Assembly (NCBI GenBank): GCA_905250075.1
Contig: CAJNOP010000412.1
Location: forward strand, 1 to 64,000
Source of the DNA: Rotaria sp. Silwood1
Lineage: Eukaryota; Rotifera; Eurotatoria; Philodinida; Philodinidae
Direction of reading: 5' to 3'
DNA length: 64,000 bases
Below are positions 57,943 through 64,000 of the stretch, one piece after another. The position numbers and the translations under genes were made by a program. Numbering within the stretch: position 1 is the first letter of the stretch; each line of letters begins with the position of its first letter. The notes beneath the pieces are model-generated. The model was given only the letters and a program-made list of their open reading frames with translations, made no database searches and was not told where the DNA came from.

Positions 57943-58817
57943 TTACAAAACATACGCTGTAATAAATTCTTCTCTGCTTAATTTACTGTTTGCATTAAGA
58001 TCAAACGCAGCAATAATTCCAGCAGCACGTGTTTTCGGATTATTAGGACCACTTTGATCAGTTACGCCATTTACTCCATACTAAAAAATAAAATTGTTTC
58101 TACTCCAACAAAAACAAAAATATTATGAAAAGAATTTACCAGAGCTGTAATCAGTGAGGTTAATTCGTTCTGATCGATTTGTCCATCTTGCGAAAGATCG
58201 TATCTATATAAAAGAAAAATCTGTTGAATAAAATTAAAAAAAAGAAGCAACAACAGAAACGTACGTATCAAATATATCGAAAAGTCGTTGATGAAGATCG
58301 CTTCCTCTTGTAGCTGCAATGATCCAAAGAAGGTCACTAAAAGCAATTGTTCCATTGTGAGTATGATCACATGTATCAAATGCATATCTAAACAAATAAA
58401 GATTACATAAATAATTAAGAATAAACTAATTTGTTGCCTGCAAAAGTGTTTTGCATCGATTTCAGGAAAAAATCGCTCATAAGCGTCAAGAAACTTTTGC
58501 TTATTAACTCGACCATTTGGACAATCACGTATAAAATTCTAAACAGAAAAATAATTCAAATCTTCAAGAAAACGTATTACAGATTCAACTTTCTTCATGC
58601 CATTGTGAAATTTCTAAATTAGATTAGAAGCAAAACAATGTATCAAGAAATATTATAATTATTACAATTTTCACGTACCACTCTCCTTTAAATGAGTCTT
58701 CCTTTGAAGCATTGCCATTTCTAAAAAAAAACAATAGATTAGAAAACATAATCATTTAATAAACGAACGTTTTGGAGTCAATTTTGTTGAATCAACTTTT
58801 GATTTGTTGTTGCTCAT
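57943..58817 (-). CDS. Neuronal-calcium-sensor-like EF-hand protein, seven exons
   Basis: A small calcium-binding sensor of the recoverin/NCS/KChIP superfamily. Exons on the minus strand: 58817-58765, 58720-58675, 58613-58590, 58538-58438, 58387-58265, 58203-58140, 58080-57943. Phases agree throughout and give 182 residues (family usually 185-200). EF1 is degenerate with the family's Cys-Pro signature (RDCPNGRVNKQKF, about 45-57). EF2 is DHTHNGTIAFSD (82-93), EF3 DLSQDGQIDQNE (118-129) and EF4 DLNANSKLSREE (164-175). LLWIIAATRGSDLHQRLFDIFD links EF2 and EF3 as in NCS proteins. The N-terminus MSNNKSK lacks the MGxxxS myristoylation signal. Intron 4 begins GC (AG|GCAACA) instead of GT, and exon 3 is only 24 nt. 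The exon 1-3 boundaries are the least certain. Confidence 0.82.
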
Positions 58818-60196
58818 GCTAACTGATGTTTGTATTCGACGGTGAAAACGAAAATCTGAAAAAGACATATTTCATACTGCTTCGAGCCTCCTTTTATAGT
58901 GACTCTCATGGTAATAAACATTAATTATCATTTATTGATAAATATATGGTGATAAAATATACAAAAAAAAACAGGTTCTAGAAAATGTTTTTTTTATGCT
59001 TATAACGAGAAGGACACAGAGTGTAACTAAAAATATGACCTTAATCATCTACATATATTTACTATCATAGAATTAATTAAAACATGTTACTTTGCATTTT
59101 ATGCATTAGAAATGGTTTGAAATATATCATATATCTATTAATGTTCACAAATTTCGAACTAAAACCAGGAAATAAGATGATAAAGAGAAAAAAGAATATT
59201 TGTTTTGATTGTTTGAAACTTCATAACATCAATTATACGACCGAACAAAAAAACAAATATCTTCCTTTATTTTTTTTTCTATTTACCTTTACTTTTAAAT
59301 GAATACCAAAACAAAATTGTGAGTTTATATCTATATTTATTGTTGCTATTTTCATTCGAATCATAATTAAGGTTTTCATCAATATTACGGAGAAATATTT
59401 AATAACATATTTTGCACTTATCGCTCTATATATTTATTTCATTATGAGTCACACTAGATGCACAACACACTGTTTTATATTTTCTGTATTGAAAAAATAT
59501 CTCACCTGTACAATCAAATAAATATTTTTAGAAATGAAAGTCCTTGTATTTTGTCAAAGTGTTAAATAAAAATATGAATTACCGATAAATAAACTTGAAT
59601 GTTGAGATATTATCGAACACTTAACTTTAGTCGTACTTGTTTTTTTTCATCTGCAGACCTCGAAATGTATCAATAGACAAGCACTTCTAATTAAGGCAAT
59701 TCATACGCTGAACTTATGAATATCATACAAATGAGGATATGCGGCACGATCAACTACAACAAAAGAGTACGTCTTAGAAATGACATGGTGGAAAAAGGAA
59801 GAAGGGAGAAATGTCGAGGATAATAAGAAGAAATATAGAAACGGAAAAATATAGAAACAAACTGAATAACCATAAGAGACTGTTATAATAAAATGGTTAA
59901 AATATGTCTTTTCTGATTGGCTCATGCCATTAAAAGTGTTCATTCTTTAGGTAAAGATATACGAATCGATCTCTTGTTATTTTATATATGCTGACCACTA
60001 TTTCTAATACAATATCATTCACTATTTCTCAAAAAGGCAAAAAAATATTGAATATAGAGAATTTCATATGTAAATTGAATGAAACGAGTACAAAAAAATC
60101 TTATTGATGCTTAGATCTGCATTGTACTGTAAATGTATTACTTATCTTGATGATATTATCTTAAGCATTAAAGATGACTATTGTCACCCATCTTAA
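58818..60196. other. AT-rich intergenic DNA
   Basis: The left end is the promoter side of the EF-hand gene. Frames at 59084-59302 and minus 59943-59701 have no recognisable domain. The stretch 60085-60190 might be an eroded upstream part of the fragment at 60197. Confidence 0.4.
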
Positions 60197-60448
60197 CCAG
60201 AAGAAGCACGAATTCGAATATTTAAACAAGCTATAAAAACGTGTGCTATAAATGAAAGTACATTTCTCCCACAAATTCAGAATGAAAAAGCAGCACGAAT
60301 CGATCTATCAACATTGGCAATTGCTGCCTTACATATTCATTATGACAATGGTGATGTTACTCGTAATGACCTTTTAGAAGGATTATCCTTCGTTGTTGCT
60401 AAAATATCAGATAAAACAATATGGATGCTATTATCCTCCATGAAGTAG
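60197..60448 (+). pseudogene. Unassigned coding fragment
   Basis: After a TAA at 60194 the frame reads PEEARIRIFKQAIKTCAI and later AARIDLSTLAIAALHIHYDN, GDVTRNDLLEGLSFVVAKIS to a TAG at 60446-60448 (83 residues). It has no ATG until the last residues. The residue composition (Ala, Arg, Glu, Asp, few Asn/Ile runs) looks like true protein, and the HYDNGDVTRNDL segment is faintly EF-hand-like. It could be a last exon or a gene relic. I do not recognise the family. Confidence 0.4.
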
Positions 60449-60601
60449 CATTCACCCAAAATGCTCGTTATAATTTATATTTACTTTGCATTTACTTAAT
60501 AAAATTTGTTACAACTTCATAAACATTATTTTGTATTCAGATATTTTAACTTTCGATATTTTTCCCTTTCGATAATTTCTATTCGACATTTTTTCTTTTT
60601 C

Positions 60602-61045
60602 CTAGACTGAAAGGATAGGGTCTAGAAACGGAAATTCACCTGTGTTTGTCTGTCTGTCTGTAACACTTGGTACAAATGACCATTTTGGTGGTAAAAAGTA
60701 CTATTTTCGTGGTACAAGTGACCATTTTCCTGGTATAAGTGACCATTGTCGTGGTACAAAGTACCAAAGTCGTGATACAAGTGAGCATTTTCGTGGTACA
60801 AGCGACCATTATCGTCGTACAAAGTATCAAAGTCGTGGTGCAAGTGACCATTTTCATGGTACAAAGTACCAGAGTCATGGTACAAGTCACCGTTTCTGTG
60901 GCTCAGTTCTCCATTTCCACGGCACTATCAACCATTTCCATGGCACAATTGACCATTCTTATGGCTCAAATGAGCATGTCTGTGTCACAATTGGCCATTC
61001 CCGTATTAGAAATGGCCATTGCTTTGGCATAAATCACAATTTCTA
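60602..61045 (-). repeat. 21-nt minisatellite element with conserved tail, copy 2
   Basis: The tail (60602-60672: CTAGACTGAAAGGATAGGG, AAATTCACCTGTG, TGTCTGTCTGTCTG) is the reverse complement of the tail at 36902-36975. It is followed by about 17-18 units of a 21-nt repeat with core GTGACCATTTTCGTGGTAC, regular at first and increasingly drifted towards 61045. Because 21 is a multiple of three, open frames run through both strands (seven-residue units such as YHENGHL), which explains the long apparent ORFs here. Coding is not otherwise supported. Confidence 0.88.
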
Positions 61046-61218
61046 ATCGCTATAATTAACTAAAGCTTAAACTTTATCATATACATTAGCATCTTTCAAT
61101 ATTTTATCTGAAATATTTGTGTATATCTATAGTATGTAATATAGAACATGTTACAAAGATTAATAATTTCTCCTAAACTCATCATTATACAGAATTCAGT
61201 TTTATTTAAATATATAAC

Positions 61219-61515
61219 GGTGTGGGTGTGGGTGTGGGGTGGGTGTGGGTGTGGGTGGGTAGAGGTGGGGGTGGGGGTGTGGGTGGGTGGAGGTGGGGGT
61301 GGGAGTGTGGGTGGGTGTGGGGTGTGAGTGGGTGTGGGTGTGAGTGGGGTGTGGGTGTGGGTGTGGGTGTGAGTGTGGGTGTGGGTGTGGGTGAATGGAG
61401 ATATATACTCGCACCGGCACCTACACCCACGCACCCACACCCACACACCCGTACCAACACACCCACACCCACACCCACACCAACACCCACACACCCACAA
61501 CCACACCCATACCCA
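61219..61515. repeat. Head-to-head TGTGGG/CCCACA block E
   Basis: The G-rich arm (61219-61392) and C-rich arm (about 61420-61515) are separated by about 25 nt (ATGGAGATATATACTCGCAC). It is the longest clean G-rich array in the window, with TGTGGG units plus GTGGGTGGAGGTGGGG variants. It lies about 180 bp beyond the 3' end of the MACPF-like gene. Frames through it encode only His/Pro/Thr or Gly/Val repeats. Confidence 0.92.
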
Positions 61516-61696
61516 GAAAAATGTGTGAACCTTCTAATAATAGAACAACTTCTACTGGTTAATTTCCTTCACACGAGGCGCATTAATTATTCGAGAAAAG
61601 TGGTTTTGAAAACCGGTGTAAAAATGTCTTTGGAAAGTATTTTGGAAAATGAGAAGTATTTTTTACTTTATATGGATAGAAGCGAGAATTTTTTTA

Positions 61697-63600
61697 TTAA
61701 GTGAAACATAAAATAATCCCAAAAAATAAAGTAAAGATAGTGATAACGGAGATATAAGAAACTGCTAGAAACTTTTCTAATATACTCAATTTTACGTTAT
61801 CCCCATTTTGCTTCGTTAATGTATGAACATCGTTGATATTAGTTTGTTTCTTTAAATTATTTTGTGGCGACCATGTTATTTTTCGATTGTTCTTATAATC
61901 AGAAATAATAAAAGAATTATCTTTTTTTTCAATAATTATATTTGGAGGTTCATTGGATTGAATCCCTTGGTTTTCATGTAAGATTGTTTGTTTACTATTT
62001 TCATTAGATTCCCATTTTATAGTACGATTGTTTTCAACATCACAAATACGAATATTCTTATCCTCATCAATAAATATGGCCGTAGGATAAGATAGTTGAA
62101 TTGATTCATTTTTTGAATGATTGTTTTCGGTAATTGTTTCTTTATATTTTTGTTCTTTCTTCTCTAAATACAAAGAAAATCTTTTGAAAAATATTTTTGT
62201 AAAATAGCACAGAAAGAAATCTTTTCTTTAAATTAATTACTAAAATTTGCAGACAGTGTTTCGCGCCAAAGGTATTGATCGATGATATCTTTAAGTTTTT
62301 TTTCTCGTTCTGGATCGAGTAATTGAATGATAGATTCGTACTCCTCTTGTTCAATGATACGCCATAATGATGGTTTAACTATGGTATTTATCCAACGATG
62401 TGGATCATGGCTCCATCGTGTGTCACCTCCAATCGCTTGAAACTCTCTCAGTGATGTTTGCATAGATGTTTTCTTTTCTGTTTGTTGATTAGATTCAATA
62501 TTTGTGTTGAGTTTACTTGATTGAAAAATCAACGACCATATAGATATATTCATATTGATTGATTTTTTAGCTTGTTCAGCTTCCTGTCTTGTATGATACT
62601 CTTCTATGTGATAAAGTTGACTACCTAATGTAATTAAACGTGGATAAACATGACCATAGACAGAGAAAAGCTTCTTTAATTTATCAATTTGTTCATCTTT
62701 GGCTTCAGTCGAAAGAATGTCATTAATTTGTTCATTGAATTCTGGTGTTAATTCAAGATAAGATAAATCAACTTTCAAAATAACGCGTGGAAAATTTAAA
62801 CAGCGTGTTAAATATGCTTTCGTTTGTATGCTTGATGCATTGCTATTTCTCGAATATTGTGTATTTATGCCAAAACTAATATAAGGATTAGATAATTGAG
62901 TATTATTCTCGAAAAAATTGCTAGAAAGAAATGAAATATCCATTTGTTTATCGTTAATGTATGCACGAATATAAGAATCATCTTTAATTTTAAATAAAGG
63001 AAAAGTTTGATCCGATGCTTTGAATTTCAATATGGATCTAAAAGCACGTTTAGGACTTTGTTGGTCTAATATAATACCTTGAAGTATATCACAGTTTTGA
63101 AAGATTTTTTCCCATACTGTTATATCGATACTGGTTGGTAAGATTATATCATTTTCTGTATGTGTTGATGTTATATTAAATTGATTTGTAGAAAAATTTG
63201 TCGATCCACGTAATAGTCGATTATAATTCATATTAGTTTTTCTTCCGAATAAATTATTTCTTGTGTTTGACATCGATACTAAATTTGATTTACTTGCTAA
63301 TCGAATGAGATTATTTTTAGTTAATAATTCTTTGATTGTAGTTGATTCTTCATCTTTAGTATGTAAACGACTACCTTCATCATCAAGAAATCGGGTATGA
63401 TCAGCTATACAATATCGTTCGAAAAGTTCCTTCCGAAGTTGAGCAACCGTAAGTGAATGAGGTATGTTAATTCGATGTCGTATTCCATCGATATCAATAT
63501 TTATTGTAGATGGTTTGCGAGAAAATATTAGATTGTAGATATTATTAGAATAGTATTTCTTACTTAACTTTATACAATCAAATAAGCGTGAACGAATCAT
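61697..63600 (-). CDS. MACPF-like domain protein with ubiquitin-like N-terminus, NHL-type repeats and C-terminal membrane segment
   Basis: Exon 1 (63600 to 62241) joins exon 2 (62163 to 61697) across a 77-nt intron (GTAATTAA...TATTTAG, phase 1), giving 608 residues. Order of parts: a ubiquitin-like region at about 31-100 (INIDIDGIRHRINI, SLTVAQLRKELFERY); a MACPF-like core at about 150-430, with the signature-like FSVYGHVYPRLITLGSQL (about 312-329) and the late element AIGGDTRWSHDPHRWINTI; then in exon 2 two NHL-like strands (YPTAIFIDEDKNIRICDVEN and IIIEKKDNSFIISDYKNNR); and a hydrophobic C-terminal helix (SYISVITIFTLFFGIILCF). MACPF proteins act in immune attack, toxins or development. The ubiquitin-like plus MACPF-like pairing reminds me of fungal proteins. 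There is no signal peptide. Membrane attack, defence or another role cannot be told apart. If the splice is wrong, exon 1 ends at a stop at 62233 and exon 2 is a separate small gene. Confidence 0.75.
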
Positions 63601-64000
63601 TCGTTGAATACTCGCAAATAATACTTGTTTCGATTGAGATAGTAAGTGTTAGATTCAAAGATGTTCTTGTGTATAGATGTAAGAGAACTACACTTAAAAC
63701 GAAATCCAAATCTAATAATGATAAGTATAGAGTTAAGATAATAGAATATACCAAGGATAGAGATAGGATACAGTTAGAAATATACCTAAATGACGATAAG
63801 GCAGCGAAAAGGAAAAAACCAAGAAAACATACTATGTAAAATACCTGACAGAACGAAAGCAAAGATATAGTGAATAACATATATGGATATTTTGTTTACT
63901 GTGATTCATCTTATAGCATGTTGCAGATACGAGCCACAACAATAACAACAAAAAAAAGACATCGTTGATAATAAATATTTCTTTTTCTAATATATAGATG
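63601..64000. other. Upstream side of the MACPF-like gene
   Basis: Two overlapping frames on opposite strands (plus 63588-63839 and minus 63880-63578) occupy this stretch. The plus frame ends in a basic run (KAAKRKKPRKHTM) but matches nothing I know. The 5' UTR and promoter of the MACPF-like gene should be here. Confidence 0.4.

Noticed and set aside
58071..58622. Minus-strand 104-codon frame and plus-strand 63-codon frame over the EF-hand gene
   Set aside because: The first reads through introns in a shifted frame; the second is antisense.
60622..61046. Frames of 84-134 codons on both strands with seven-residue repeats
   Set aside because: A 21-nt repeat keeps any frame open; both strands are open, and the unit drifts without codon-like constraint.
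61096..61704. Frames of up to 160 codons around block E
   Set aside because: Repeat-driven; the longest merely runs from the G-rich arm into flanking DNA.
1..64000. CRISPR arrays, operons, ribosome binding sites, rRNA genes, intact tRNA genes
   Set aside because: The window is eukaryotic; no regularly spaced identical repeats with unique spacers and no complete tRNA with A and B boxes could be found by eye. A covariance-model search would be decisive for RNAs.

Overview
The window looks like about 64 kb of a bdelloid rotifer nuclear scaffold; the AT-rich, gene-poor character would fit a Rotaria-like species, but that genus is a guess. The grounds are: very AT-rich DNA; coding genes cut by many 47-80 nt GT-AG introns; animal families (rhodopsin-type receptors, a mucin-type GalNAc-transferase, a B3GalT-like GT31 enzyme, a nidogen/AMOP/VWD surface protein, a neuronal-calcium-sensor-like EF-hand protein, an FG nucleoporin); and five blocks of the hexamer TGTGGG/CCCACA, which from memory is the bdelloid telomere repeat. 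One 10-base N run (26699-26708) is an assembly gap.

Layout. 1-5.6 kb: a one-intron GPCR between two foldback repeats. 5.6-7.5 kb: a cytosolic-type sulfotransferase lying between two inverted TGTGGG/CCCACA blocks. 7.5-19.9 kb: mostly featureless AT-rich DNA with a second GPCR (14436-15440). 19.9-23 kb: a 14-exon polypeptide GalNAc-transferase with a foldback element in intron 6. 24.7-26.9 kb: three non-autonomous hAT-type elements, each with an exact 8-bp target duplication. 27.7-31.4 kb (minus): a two-exon GT31 glycosyltransferase. 31.4-38 kb: no gene, one 21-nt minisatellite element. 38.2-41 kb (minus): a NIDO-AMOP-VWD protein. 43.5-47.5 kb: a graveyard with an RRM-like fragment, a near-perfect 74-bp palindrome, a possible LTR, a FUSC-type transporter pseudogene, a mariner remnant and a nuclear-receptor pseudogene. 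50.2-53.1 kb: a nine-exon FG nucleoporin, best read as Nup58. 53.9-57.4 kb: a broken small gene, a 1.2-kb hAT element with transposase remnant and a nested element, and a coding fragment between two TGTGGG hairpins. 57.9-58.8 kb (minus): a seven-exon EF-hand sensor. 60.2-61.5 kb: an unknown ORF fragment, the second 21-nt minisatellite element and another TGTGGG hairpin. 61.7-63.6 kb (minus): a two-exon gene joining a ubiquitin-like region, a MACPF-like domain, NHL-type repeats and a C-terminal membrane segment.

The genes do not form a pathway. GalNAc-transferase and GT31 enzyme would both act in the Golgi on glycoproteins, and the NIDO-AMOP-VWD protein is a plausible glycosylated surface product, but nothing here shows linkage in function. 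The most unusual signal is structural: all five telomere-motif blocks are arranged head to head (G-rich arm, short spacer, C-rich arm), two of them bracket a gene and two bracket a gene fragment. All exon structures, domain calls and element boundaries were read by eye without any database search.
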